Source of the DNA: CAZSMK01 sp964608095
GTDB lineage: Bacteria > Sumerlaeota > Sumerlaeia > MWCT01 > JAGHBZ01
Assembly: GCA_964608095.1 (NCBI GenBank)
Contig: CAZSMK010000079.1
Coordinates: forward strand, 1 to 47,515
Direction of reading: 5' to 3'
Length of the DNA stretch: 47,515 bases
The stretch's first letter is position 1; every line of letters begins with the position of its first letter. The position numbers and the translations under genes are program-made. The notes beneath the pieces were generated by a model. That model made no database searches and had not been told where the DNA came from. It saw nothing but the letters and a program-made list of their open reading frames with translations. Positions 1 to 8,941 of the stretch are shown piece after piece.

Positions 1-1
1 T

Positions 2-856
2 AAATCAAAGGAGGGAGAAATCCGGCGCGAGATAGAGGCTCAACTTAAAAGACTCAAGCTCGAGGCAATAGATTTTTACCATATCTGGTGCGTTATCACC
101 CTTGAGGAGTGGCATGAACGAAAACGCAACGGCGTAATCGAGACGTTTCAGAAATTGAAAGAGGAAGGATTAATACGACATATCTGCGCTTCGAGTCACC
201 TTATCGGGGAAGAGATACAAGAATTATTGAGAGAGGATGCAATCGAGGGGATCTTATTTGGATATAACGTGTTCAACCAGCCGTTGCGTGAGAAAGCGTT
301 CGAGGAAATCCGACGACGAAACCTAGGATGTGTGGTAATGAATCCGCTGGGTGGTGGGATTATACCGCAGAATCCCGACTTGTTTGAGTTTGTAAAGACA
401 CGTGACGATGAAACCGTTGTCGAAGCTGCCCTGCACTTCATCCTCGCACACAATGATATCGACGCTGCATTAATTGGCTTCGGTAATAAACAAGAAGTCC
501 GTGACGCATTGAAAGCAGTGGAGAATTATAAAGAGATTCGAGAAGAAGTGTTAGAGCGCATCAAATCGCAAGCGGCCGGTGAATTTGCCGACCTGTGTAC
601 CGGTTGCCGTTACTGCGACAATTGTCCTGAAAAGATACCGGTGCCGAAGTTTATGGACGCGTACAATTACCTCAAGCTTTATGGAACACAGAAGGCGATG
701 CTGGACAGATTGAGATGGCACTGGGATCTGCGACCGGATATTGCCGATAAATGCACGGAGTGTGGCTTATGCGAGGAAGCATGTACACAGCATCTGCCCA
801 TCATCTCGCGCCTGAAGGAGATCGTTGAGAGCGCAAAAAAGAAGTCAGGGAAATAA
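2..856 (+). CDS. Aldo/keto reductase with C-terminal ferredoxin-type 4Fe-4S domain (5' partial)
   Basis: The reading frame is open from the first bases of the window, so the N-terminus lies upstream; the first internal ATG at 155 falls inside the conserved barrel and is not the start. The visible part contains the later strands of the AKR barrel (IDFYHIW, GLIRHICASSH, VVMNPLGGG, IDAALIGFGN). Two cysteine clusters follow, CTGCRYCDNCP and CTECGLCEEAC, which would bind two 4Fe-4S clusters. This arrangement is that of the 'aldo/keto reductase of the ferredoxin type' (COG1453-like) family. Such enzymes are predicted cytoplasmic oxidoreductases, and the substrate cannot be told here. The catalytic Tyr/Lys region is outside the window. 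The next gene is convergent. Confidence 0.9.
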   Translation, partial: KSKEGEIRREIEAQLKRLKLEAIDFYHIWCVITLEEWHERKRNGVIETFQKLKEEGLIRHICASSHLIGEEIQELLREDAIEGILFGYNVFNQPLREKAFEEIRRRNLGCVVMNPLGGGIIPQNPDLFEFVKTRDDETVVEAALHFILAHNDIDAALIGFGNKQEVRDALKAVENYKEIREEVLERIKSQAAGEFADLCTGCRYCDNCPEKIPVPKFMDAYNYLKLYGTQKAMLDRLRWHWDLRPDIADKCTECGLCEEACTQHLPIISRLKEIVESAKKKSGK

Positions 857-1014
857 TTAAATGAATAAAAAAATGGGAAGATAACTACAATTCTTTGTGT
901 AATGGACAGAGAGATTATCTTTCTTTGAATCCCCGCCTGCGTGGTGTAAACTCAATAACACTTTACCAAGTCGCTGCTGACCCCGAAGTCCTTTATGTCC
1001 TTAAGCGTTTATAG

Positions 1015-1063
1015 GCAGGCTAAAAATCTGCTCCCCGGCAAAGAGCACGTGTAGCATGCCTGC
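1015..1063 (+). terminator. Possible stem-loop terminator after the aldo/keto reductase
   Basis: An inverted repeat GGCAGGC / GCCTGC encloses about 37 bases and is followed directly by TTTTT. It lies between two convergent genes. A second GCCTGC at 945-950 could pair with the same GCAGGC in a longer structure. The loop is long for an intrinsic terminator, so this is a weak call. Nothing else is recognisable in the gap 857-1066. Confidence 0.3.
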
Positions 1064-1066
1064 TTT

Positions 1067-2620
1067 TTAATATGCCCGCCAGCCCTGGACAGTAGAGGGT
1101 GGTGTCGCGCTTAAATAGTAACCATTTACCCAACCTTCAACGCCACCCGAGGTCTCGACGTGCCACCAGTATGAAGGATTAGAGTCAACATCCTGTGCAC
1201 GCAGCCCGTTAAGGTCGTGATCAAGAATAGTCAGAGCGGTGCCATGAGGTTGCGTATTGATCATGTGGAAATTGGTGCCCGGTCCTGTTTGTAGATAAAG
1301 CACACTCGAGGGTGTATTGGTATAAACCGTCTGGTCCGAAGAGAAGGCGGTTGACGTTTCTTTCTCCTCGAGCTGAATCATCATGAGTCCGTTCGCGACC
1401 GGTCGAGGTGAACCGTCGGAAGGTACGTTCTTGACCTCGCCGTCAACCCACATAATTGAAGAGCCGCCGCCGTCGTTATTGACCGCATCGGTCGCGTTTA
1501 ACTCGGTCATGCAGAAATCGGCAAGCGCACTCAAGGTCATGCCGCTGCTGCGCGTGGAACGTCCGTCTACGACCACAAAGTAGATGTAGTCTGCGTTGAA
1601 CGCAACGGCGGTGCGCGGATGGACGTCAGTAGTAAAACCGGGTGAGGTTGAATCCGACTTTACTCCGTCGCGAACCATCACGCCCCACATAGGTCCTATA
1701 CCGCAATAAAGATTCGTCCAATCGAGACCGCTGGTATCACGTGTCTCCAGTGAAAATCGCACCTCAGTTCCAACTGAGGGTATCTTTGCCTCGAGATCGT
1801 CGGTTAATGAACCGCTGGCGACCACCACGATGCAGTCAAAGGGGATAACCGTATTCCCCGAAGAGTTCGTCTTGATTTCGACAGCGTATCCCTTGATGTA
1901 ATTGCTCCAGGGAATAATTCTAAGCGGCTGGGAGTTTTCCATTTTAACCACTACTTCGGTTACTCCGGTGGTTGCCGGTGTTCTTACGCCGTAATGATGT
2001 GTATATAAAATAATTGCATCAGACAAAGGTTGATCATTGATTTTATGATATTGAAGCGTGGAAGCGTCCGTAAAGGAGAGACAATTTTTTGAAGGAACAG
2101 CGGGCAGGTACAGGTCGCCGCCCATAAAAGGCGTGCCGGGTGTGGGAGCGGAACTGCCGATACGGTAAAGAAAGCCCATAGCGCCGCCGTTTTCCGTGCC
2201 CGAAGAACCGAAGGTGCGTTTGATCAACGCCCCGTTCATCACCATTGCGCTATCCGGACAGCCGTTCGCGGTACTAAATCCGTTGCCGTTAACAGCCGCG
2301 ACAACATTGTAACGATACCGAGCAGTCTGGCGTCCCCAGTAACCGAAGGCGCCGTCATAGCGGCTGACCTGCGACGGAATCGTTTCAGCGTTATACCCTA
2401 CTCCGGGCTGCCTGATTCTGCCGTTTGCCAGCGAGGCGTCTATGATGGTCGCCGTGGTGGTTCGATCCATTCGGGTGACGAACACATCGTTCTGTGGACT
2501 CTCGAATCGATAATACCTGTAATCGATTCCGGGTATCACCTGTTGCCATTGAGCGTAAAGGCAGACCGTTAAAAGAATGAACAATAAGGCAAAAGAGATG
2601 TGTAATATCGAACGTCGCAT
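1067..2620 (-). CDS. Secreted phosphodiester glycosidase (NAGPA-like) with C-terminal SH3b domain
   Basis: The 517-residue protein starts with a typical signal peptide (MRRSILHISFALLFILLTVC) behind a good ribosome site, AGGAGGG, 8 bases before ATG. Residues about 90-425 match the phosphodiester glycosidase / NAGPA domain: an AFNADYIYFVVVDGR segment, then NNDGGGSSIMWVDGE and PVANGLMMI, where the DGGGSS loop is the family hallmark. Residues about 435-505 form a bacterial SH3-type domain (LYLQTGPGTNFHMI ... GWVNGYYLS), often used to hold cell-wall or glycan ligands. The likely role is hydrolysis of a sugar-1-phosphodiester in an extracellular or envelope glycan; the substrate is unknown. It is transcribed alone, facing the aldo/keto reductase. 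Confidence 0.82.
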   Translation of the reverse strand: MRRSILHISFALLFILLTVCLYAQWQQVIPGIDYRYYRFESPQNDVFVTRMDRTTTATIIDASLANGRIRQPGVGYNAETIPSQVSRYDGAFGYWGRQTARYRYNVVAAVNGNGFSTANGCPDSAMVMNGALIKRTFGSSGTENGGAMGFLYRIGSSAPTPGTPFMGGDLYLPAVPSKNCLSFTDASTLQYHKINDQPLSDAIILYTHHYGVRTPATTGVTEVVVKMENSQPLRIIPWSNYIKGYAVEIKTNSSGNTVIPFDCIVVVASGSLTDDLEAKIPSVGTEVRFSLETRDTSGLDWTNLYCGIGPMWGVMVRDGVKSDSTSPGFTTDVHPRTAVAFNADYIYFVVVDGRSTRSSGMTLSALADFCMTELNATDAVNNDGGGSSIMWVDGEVKNVPSDGSPRPVANGLMMIQLEEKETSTAFSSDQTVYTNTPSSVLYLQTGPGTNFHMINTQPHGTALTILDHDLNGLRAQDVDSNPSYWWHVETSGGVEGWVNGYYLSATPPSTVQGWRAY

Positions 2621-2758
2621 TGAAAGACCCTCCTGTTTTTCTACTTAATCTGAAGTTGTAGTGTATAGGGACAATGCGCTTTAGTTCAAGATATAAAGAC
2701 AACAACATCAAAAAGCCTGCGGCGTCTATTATCGGAATAATTATTTTTTTGAAAAAAG

Positions 2759-3125
2759 ATGATGACCCCGCGGATTGTTAGAAAAAGAACAAGGTTTCTT
2801 TACACCAACCCTGAACTCATAGATTTGTTTAAAAGACATTTGCATAACAATCGATCGTCATCTATAAAATCACCTATCCTGATGAACTATGTGGGGAAAG
2901 ATTTGGCTAATACTATTGATTATTTCGGGAGCGCTAAGAGCATATTAATCGTAAAAGAGGATACTATAGATCAACGTCGAGGTTTTTATTACTGAAGAAA
3001 TTTTATTTGAATCCGCCGACGAAACAGAGAGTAATATAAGAGGAGTAGAATTGATAAGAGATACCGGTCGAATTATCAAGATATCGGCTATAAACAATGA
3101 TCCCGTTTCAAGGAGTAAGAGATAA
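2759..3125 (+). pseudogene. Unrecognised small gene, apparently split by a frameshift near 2970-2990
   Basis: A 78-codon frame starts at ATG 2759 and stops at 2995. From about 2970 a second frame, one base over, reads INVEVFITEEILFESADE and continues in protein-like sequence to a TAA at 3123-3125. That second frame has no good start codon of its own, so the two halves look like one gene of about 120 codons broken by a single-base change. Its stop overlaps the ATG of the next gene (TAATG), which implies the intact form was translationally coupled to the ADP-ribosylglycohydrolase. I do not recognise the family. A sequencing error or programmed frameshift are alternatives to true decay. Confidence 0.45.
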
Positions 3126-3901
3126 TGCTTGGGGCGATTGCAGGGGATATTATTGGCTCGGTGTATGAGTTTTGGCAGATCAAGACCAAGGATTTTCCGC
3201 TCTTCGATGAAGGGTGTAAGTTTACGGATGACACAGTTCTGACGGTGGCAATTGCGGATGCTATTCTCTCGGGTCGTCCGTATCGCGATGCCCTGCTGGA
3301 TTTTGGCAGGCGTTACCCGGATAAAGGTTATGGCGGTATGTTTATCGGGTGGCTTTTCTCGGAGAATCCGCAGCCGTACAATAGCTGGGGGAATGGCTCA
3401 GCCATGCGAGTGAGTCCTGTGGGCTTTGCGTTTAAGTCTGAAAATGAGGTGCTGGAGCAGGCACGGTTGACGGCTGAGGTCTCGCATAATCACCCAGAAG
3501 GTATCAAAGGCGCACAAGCAACCGCGCTTTCCGTCTTTCTGGCACGTACGGGTAGCAATAAAGACCAGATCCGTACATGCATTGCTGACCAATTTGGCTA
3601 TGACATGGATCGCAGCGTGGACGAAATTCGCCCATCATATAGTTTCAATGAGTCCTGCAAGGGAACCGTTCCGGAAGCAATTATTGCCTTCCTCGATGCC
3701 GACTCGTACGAGGACGCAGTGCGTAATGCCGTCTCTCTGGGCGGTGACAGCGATACGCTCGCCTGTATTACGGGTGGCATAGCCGAAGCCTTCTACGGAG
3801 ACGTTCCTGCCCATATCCAGAAAGAGGTGCGCTCCCGCCTCAATCCGGACCTCCTCAACGTGGTGGGAAACTTTTATCGTAAATACATGAGGACGACTTG
3901 A
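3125..3901 (+). CDS. ADP-ribosylglycohydrolase family protein (DraG-like)
   Basis: The 258-residue protein begins MLGAIAGDIIGSVYE, the usual N-terminus of the family. It carries the metal-binding motifs TDDT (residues 34-37) and GGDSDT (about 206-211), followed by ITGGIAEAFYG. Such enzymes are cytoplasmic Mg-dependent hydrolases that remove ADP-ribose from proteins, nucleic acids or small molecules. Length and motifs look complete, so it should be active. The ATG overlaps the stop of the preceding broken gene (TAATG), which explains the lack of an independent strong ribosome site. Substrate is unknown, and no ADP-ribosyltransferase is seen nearby. Confidence 0.88.
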   Translation: MLGAIAGDIIGSVYEFWQIKTKDFPLFDEGCKFTDDTVLTVAIADAILSGRPYRDALLDFGRRYPDKGYGGMFIGWLFSENPQPYNSWGNGSAMRVSPVGFAFKSENEVLEQARLTAEVSHNHPEGIKGAQATALSVFLARTGSNKDQIRTCIADQFGYDMDRSVDEIRPSYSFNESCKGTVPEAIIAFLDADSYEDAVRNAVSLGGDSDTLACITGGIAEAFYGDVPAHIQKEVRSRLNPDLLNVVGNFYRKYMRTT

Positions 3902-4036
3902 TAAAGCGACACATAGATACTTTGGAAGCACGCAGGTTTTAAGAAAGGTTCGGAAACGATTGAAGAGGTAAATAGAAATCATGAGCACGCTAACTCACGA
4001 GGGAAATCTTGTGACGGCAATTTCTATAGTCGCAGT

Positions 4037-6328
4037 ATGTTCTCTGTGGGCATCCCCGGCTGGATAACGCTCCTTTTCGTATTTCTTGCCTACTCACCAT
4101 CGCTATTTTTACCTGTATCCATGGTAGACGATTTGTTCCATCTTTCAAGAGCCGAGCGGGTGGTCACGGCATGGGCTGACGGCGGACTACAGGGATTCTG
4201 GTCGGTCTTCATGGAATTCAGCAGGTCGTATCCCGGACTCATCGCCACGATTCTCGCTGTGACAAAATATATCATGTTCGGCGATATTATCTGGTTGTGG
4301 CATGTGCCCACCCTGATGTGTCTCTTGTTGACCTGTGTATTGACAATGGCGGTTGTGCGATGCTTAGGCGGGAGTCGCGCTGCCTCTATTATTGCCGTTC
4401 TTCTTGCCGTCTTCTTCGCACCGGTGCAATGGAATTGGCAGCGACAGGCGTTTCCCGCAAACTGGTTTCGTATTGTCACCGGTGACCGCATCATGATCTT
4501 CCTCGGGCTTCTCACTACCGTTATAGTGCTTTTCATGTTACGCTCGATAGAAAAAGGTCATAGGATTCGTGGCTCACGGATTCTTTTGCTCATAATCGCC
4601 GGGCTCAGTATGATGGTCGCGGTGTTGGTCAAGGCTGTGAGCGTATCGTATATCCCGCCGCTTGTGGTTATTGTTCTCCTGCTCTGGCTCATCAAATCAT
4701 GGCGCCAATATGCAGCCTCATCTGCGGTCATAATTGCCTTCCCCGCCGCAGGTTGTATTCTTGGCTTTATAACCCATTTTCTCCTGTCAAGCACGGAGCT
4801 TACCGGATACACGTCGGATTACAACCTGCGCGATCCCTTAGCGATGTGGGGGCACATCCAGGAGTACTGGTCATTTATGAAAGATGGGTGGGGATTACTC
4901 TTGTGGTGGGGTGTTCTCCTAATTGCGGCAGAGATATACCGACGATTCGCAAACCACAAACAACGCCCTTCCCTCTCCCTGGGCTACCTCCTCCTTCTCT
5001 TGTTGACCATCAGCGCCTTGCTGTTCCAGAGCCCCTGGCGGTTTGTGCTTCCACGTTATATGTGCTCTTTTGTGTTCCCGGCAGCTATTCTTATGGCGCT
5101 GGCGTTTGACCCGGTCTGGGAACAAATAAAATCCATTAAATTTGATCACCATAACACCTTATATGGTGTCTCTATTACTTTAGTTCTGCTTGTTATCGTT
5201 TGCTTCATGGTTTTTGCTTGTTGGTTGATTCGTGTAGTTGTGCTCGCCATTGCAGTCATAGTGGGATGGTTGATTGTACTACGCAAAAGAAAAAATCCAG
5301 AGATTATGAGCCGTCTACGTTCACCCGCTTTTCACCTTTTTATTTTTTTGATTACGGTGGGACTGCTGCTTATTTTTGCCGTGTCGAGTTCTTTTTCTTT
5401 CCCGAAATTTGTCGTGAATTACACTACCGGTGAAAATGTATATGTCGAGTCGATACACCTTGCCCTCGATATTGCCGAGCCGGGTTCAACCATCTACTTT
5501 GCCGATAACAAAACCGAGATAGGGATTCATTGCGCACAATACGTGGAAGAGTTTGGAAATGAAGCGGGATTTTCCGCGAACCTGTTCTATCCTGGTGCGA
5601 ACACTTCACTTCGACCCGACGATGTGGTCGTCCTTAATGTGGAGAAAAGTCCGTATGTGGCGGGAAGCAGTGGTATTGCCGCATATACGACGGAGCCGCC
5701 AGCCGGCGCGCAGGAAAGTTCGGCTCATTTCATAACCAGCGTTCCCATCATTCAGGCATTCCAGGTCGGGACCACCGACCTTGTGCTGATGGGCATTACC
5801 CTGCCGTTCGACAGCAATTATATGAGTAAAGGTGAGGCGATTCACGTCCAGATACTCGATGCTGAAGGGGAGCACCTCATGGGAGAAGCAGTATTCTCTG
5901 GCAGTGAGCATCAGGGTAAAACATCCGGGACAAATTTCATTGACTTCAAGCCGCCGGTACGGTTTCCCAAGACAGGCGTATACCTGCTCAAGGTGTGGCA
6001 CACAGATTCAACCGGAAAATTCGCCGGTCGAAAAACAATATTATTAACTGTTGAAGGACCCCACCTTTATGCAGCCAGTGAAGGAGATAATGTTCTCAAC
6101 GGCTTTCTCGCATGTTATTTTCATTGGACACCGCCGGAAACATTTGAGCTGGTGAAGCATATTGATAAGCGTGTCGTCTTTCTCACCTGGACGCCATGGC
6201 ACGAGATAATGGGTCATATATGGCACGGGAGCGTCTGGAATAACAAATCGAAATTAAGACCGTTGAAGGAACAGCACGATTACGAAGCGTATATATATAC
6301 AATACGTCGTACAATTAATTTTAAGTAA
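4037..6328 (+). CDS. Large polytopic membrane protein with C-terminal extracytoplasmic domain
   Basis: The 763-residue protein has about ten or more hydrophobic segments in residues 1-450 and a soluble region from about 456 to the end. An acidic pair (MVDD) after the first membrane segment and the overall layout recall GT-C fold glycosyltransferases and oligosaccharyl-transferase-like proteins, but I see no decisive motif. The C-terminal part contains beta-rich stretches (IHVQILDAEGEHLMGEAVF, TGVYLLKVWHTD) that look like an Ig-like domain. ATG 4037 is the first possible start in frame after a stop at 3902 and has no clear ribosome site. A 28-codon frame starting at ATG 3981 overlaps its beginning and could act as a leader. 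Function is not assigned. Confidence 0.7.
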   Translation: MFSVGIPGWITLLFVFLAYSPSLFLPVSMVDDLFHLSRAERVVTAWADGGLQGFWSVFMEFSRSYPGLIATILAVTKYIMFGDIIWLWHVPTLMCLLLTCVLTMAVVRCLGGSRAASIIAVLLAVFFAPVQWNWQRQAFPANWFRIVTGDRIMIFLGLLTTVIVLFMLRSIEKGHRIRGSRILLLIIAGLSMMVAVLVKAVSVSYIPPLVVIVLLLWLIKSWRQYAASSAVIIAFPAAGCILGFITHFLLSSTELTGYTSDYNLRDPLAMWGHIQEYWSFMKDGWGLLLWWGVLLIAAEIYRRFANHKQRPSLSLGYLLLLLLTISALLFQSPWRFVLPRYMCSFVFPAAILMALAFDPVWEQIKSIKFDHHNTLYGVSITLVLLVIVCFMVFACWLIRVVVLAIAVIVGWLIVLRKRKNPEIMSRLRSPAFHLFIFLITVGLLLIFAVSSSFSFPKFVVNYTTGENVYVESIHLALDIAEPGSTIYFADNKTEIGIHCAQYVEEFGNEAGFSANLFYPGANTSLRPDDVVVLNVEKSPYVAGSSGIAAYTTEPPAGAQESSAHFITSVPIIQAFQVGTTDLVLMGITLPFDSNYMSKGEAIHVQILDAEGEHLMGEAVFSGSEHQGKTSGTNFIDFKPPVRFPKTGVYLLKVWHTDSTGKFAGRKTILLTVEGPHLYAASEGDNVLNGFLACYFHWTPPETFELVKHIDKRVVFLTWTPWHEIMGHIWHGSVWNNKSKLRPLKEQHDYEAYIYTIRRTINFK

Positions 6329-6373
6329 ATCCGGGAAAGATTGAGAACAAGCCGTTCGCCGCTCCCTACTTTT

Positions 6374-7774
6374 CTACCCGATGCCGTCCCAGCAGTAGGT
6401 GCACAGTTTTTCTTTAGGAAGCCCGATTGCTTTTACCAGATCGTCGAGCTCCTGGTATTTCAGCGTGGTCAAAGAAAGCCGCTGTCGAATTCGGTCGATC
6501 ATGGCGAGATATTTGTCACTCCCAACTCTAAGATATTGCTCAAGGTTTTTACTATGATCGCCCTCGAGCTCTCTTACGGCTTGTCGTGCGGCGAGGTCCA
6601 TCTCTGACCTTGAACGGGAGAAGTTCAGGAATTTACAGCTGAAAAGAAGAGGTGGAGATGCTGTTCTCATATGGATTTCTTTTGCTCCTATGTTGTAAAG
6701 GCGCTGAATGGTATCCTGGAGTTGCGTACCTCGTACAATAGAATCTTCACAAAAAAGAATTCGATGCCCCCGGATAAATTCCTTCACGGGGATAAGTTTC
6801 ATCCGCGCAACAAGGTCGCGCCGTTGCTCATCTTGTGGCATAAAACTCCGTGGCCAGGTCGGCGTATATTTAGTAAACGGGCGCTTGTAAGGAACCTTTC
6901 GTTCGTTGGCATAACCTATGGCGTGCCCGGTACCGGAATCGGGAATGCAAGAGACAAAGTCGATTTCGGTGTTGTCTTTGCGAGCAAGTGCGCGCCCACA
7001 ACGATTCCTCACATCCTCGACGTTGATGCCTTCGTAAGTGGACGCGGGAAATCCGTAATACACCCACAGGAAAGAACAAATCTGCATCTTATCCCCCGGT
7101 GGTTTCTTTTGTATGATTTCTTCCGGTGTCATGAGGATAACCTCACCAGGACCGACAAAACGGTCGGTCTCAAAATTGAGGTTCGGGAAAGCGGTAGACT
7201 CCATGGCTGCGGCGTAGGAACCTTCTTTTTTGGCGATGATTACGGGGGTTCTCCCAAGTCGGTCGCGTCCGACGTAGATGCCCTCATCAGTCAACAGAAG
7301 GAGTGAGCATGAGCCTTCGATAGATTCCAGTGCATTCTGAATTCCGTCCTCGAATGTCTCTTCTTGATTGATCAAGGTTGCGATAAGTTCAGTGGGATTA
7401 ATCCCACCGCCGCTCATCTCTGAAAAATGAACGCCGCTTTTACGGAACGCAGCGAGCGCCAGCTGTTCGATGTTCCTGATCGCTCCGACTGTCACGATTG
7501 CGTAAGTTCCGAGATGCGAACCGATTATGAGAGGTTGCGACTCGTTGTCGCTGATTACGCCGATCCCAATGGTGCCTTTCATTTTTGCAATATCGTCGGA
7601 AAATTTCGAACGGAACTGGGCATTGGAAATATCGTGAATTGAACGGTTAAAACTTCCACCGTCTTTTACCGCCATTCCACCCCGGCACGTACCGAGATGG
7701 GAATGATAATCCGTGCCAAAGAAAAGATCGGACACACAATCCTCTTTAGATACCACGCCAAAAAAACCACCCAT
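6374..7774 (-). CDS. PurF-like amidophosphoribosyltransferase homolog lacking the glutaminase cysteine
   Basis: The 466-residue protein aligns along its length with glutamine-PRPP amidotransferase. The phosphoribosyltransferase half is well kept: the PRPP loop ILFCEDSIVRGTQ (339-351) and CIPDSGTGHAIGYA. Cysteines 233, 380, 458 and 461 sit where the Bacillus PurF 4Fe-4S ligands are expected (ICSF, FSCKF, CTYC). The Ntn glutaminase half is degenerate: the N-terminus reads MGGFFGVVS where active enzymes have Cys (CGVFG). The usual Arg-Tyr-Ser-Thr and His-Asn-Gly substrate motifs are not visible. The start is fixed by CAGGAG upstream of ATG 7774. It may use ammonia or have another role; a regular PurF may exist elsewhere. 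Confidence 0.8.
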   Translation of the reverse strand: MGGFFGVVSKEDCVSDLFFGTDYHSHLGTCRGGMAVKDGGSFNRSIHDISNAQFRSKFSDDIAKMKGTIGIGVISDNESQPLIIGSHLGTYAIVTVGAIRNIEQLALAAFRKSGVHFSEMSGGGINPTELIATLINQEETFEDGIQNALESIEGSCSLLLLTDEGIYVGRDRLGRTPVIIAKKEGSYAAAMESTAFPNLNFETDRFVGPGEVILMTPEEIIQKKPPGDKMQICSFLWVYYGFPASTYEGINVEDVRNRCGRALARKDNTEIDFVSCIPDSGTGHAIGYANERKVPYKRPFTKYTPTWPRSFMPQDEQRRDLVARMKLIPVKEFIRGHRILFCEDSIVRGTQLQDTIQRLYNIGAKEIHMRTASPPLLFSCKFLNFSRSRSEMDLAARQAVRELEGDHSKNLEQYLRVGSDKYLAMIDRIRQRLSLTTLKYQELDDLVKAIGLPKEKLCTYCWDGIG

Positions 7775-7815
7775 TGTTTTGATATTCTCCTGCGTGTGTG
7801 TGAAATGAAGAACAA

Positions 7816-7844
7816 ATGATACACGAATCGATACTACAATGCAA
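7816..7844 (-). promoter_or_regulatory. Possible promoter of the PurF-like gene
   Basis: On the minus strand a TTGCAT (7839-7844) and a TATCAT (7816-7821) are separated by 17 bases, about 40 bases upstream of the start codon. The -10 box is good, the -35 box poor. Confidence 0.3.
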
Positions 7845-7969
7845 GGGAGTCGTGAAAAAGGGTAAAAAACTGGATTCTATTACTACTGTGTATCCTTGCT
7901 ATCTCTGCAGTCCTTGTGGTGTTGGGGTAGTTATATGTCCTTGCGCTCAGAGAGATGGGCGCGAGCAGC

Positions 7970-8740
7970 TCATAAAGGAGGAAGGGTCGTAATGGGATTA
8001 TGGGCTTTGTCGTAGAGGATTTCCACCTCGGTGTCATAGACCTCCGAAATCAAGTCGGGAGTAATTATCTCGCGTGGAATACCAAAGGCAAAGACTTTAC
8101 CTTTTTTTAGAACGATAAGCCGGTGGCAAAAACACGCCATATAGTTGATGTTGTGTCCTGCCAGGAGGAATGCCTTGTTTTCCTGCGCGGACAGGCGCGA
8201 GAGCAATCGTGCAATGAAGACTTGATGTTTGAGATCAAGCGCGGATGCCGGTTCGTCCAGTAACAGGATGTTTGTTTTCTGGGCAAGTGCACGCGCGATT
8301 ATTACCAACTGTTGTTCGCCCCCGCTGAGCTGATTGTAGTACCTATCTTCAAACTCCAACGCTTCGACCTGTGCCAGTGACTCGCGAACGATGTTGACGT
8401 CTTCCGGGCGATCGAACAGCGTACCTACGGTATATGTGTAACGTCCCATCAGCACCACTTCCATAACCCTATAGGGAAACATAAGATCCGTCACCTGGGG
8501 AACAACGGCGATGTTGCGGGCAATCTTTGCAGGGGTTAGATCTCTGAGAGACGTACCCTGTATGGTTACCTCTCCCGATTGTGGAGAGAGGAGACCGCTC
8601 ATGACTTTGATCAAGGTACTTTTCCCTGCGCCGTTCGGTCCGATTAAGCCGACAATCTCGCCGGATTCAAGCGTCAAAGAAACGTTATCAAGAACCCGTC
8701 TCTGATCGTATGAAAATGAAATGTTGGTCGCGTGTAACAT
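7970..8740 (-). CDS. ABC transporter ATP-binding protein, FecE/BtuD type
   Basis: The 256-residue ATPase has Walker A GPNGAGKST (about residues 34-42), the signature LSGGEQQLVIIARAL, Walker B ILLLDEPASALD and the switch region AGHNINYM. The order and spacing (RVMEVVLMGRY between Q-loop and signature) match the subfamily that energises iron-siderophore, heme and cobalamin importers. No permease or substrate-binding protein gene is adjacent, so its partners must be encoded elsewhere. It lies on the same strand as the Hsp70-kinase gene but is separated from it by 200 bases holding a palindromic element, so co-transcription is doubtful. All catalytic motifs look intact. Confidence 0.9.
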   Translation of the reverse strand: MLHATNISFSYDQRRVLDNVSLTLESGEIVGLIGPNGAGKSTLIKVMSGLLSPQSGEVTIQGTSLRDLTPAKIARNIAVVPQVTDLMFPYRVMEVVLMGRYTYTVGTLFDRPEDVNIVRESLAQVEALEFEDRYYNQLSGGEQQLVIIARALAQKTNILLLDEPASALDLKHQVFIARLLSRLSAQENKAFLLAGHNINYMACFCHRLIVLKKGKVFAFGIPREIITPDLISEVYDTEVEILYDKAHNPITTLPPL

Positions 8741-8830
8741 ATCAATACGTCGTCCAGATTGCTAAATATGCCTTCTTCAATACTCATTCTTAGAAGCGCT
8801 TGAATTATATCCATTAACACCTATTCCCGA

Positions 8831-8937
8831 CAATATTCAAATGGTAAATGGCGGGGAACATCGCTTGAGCGGCACCGTGCCGTCAGCCATTTGCATATTG
8901 AATAAATATCTATAATGGTAAACTGAAAATCTGACCC
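8831..8937. repeat. Palindromic repeat element with a solo RAYT-type arm
   Basis: Arms at 8831-8844 and 8887-8900 are inverted copies matching at 13 of 14 bases, and a small CGGC/GCCG hairpin sits between them. Next to it, 8919-8937 (TAAACTGAAAATCTGACCC) closely resembles one arm of the perfect inverted repeat at 46954-47066. The block ends five bases from the stop codon of the Hsp70-kinase gene. It looks like a non-autonomous REP-type element that could also serve as transcript 3' structure. Confidence 0.55.
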
Positions 8938-8941
8938 TTGA

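Noticed and set aside
6671..7306. 211-codon open frame on the plus strand
   Set aside because: It is antisense to the PurF-like gene, which is conserved across this stretch.
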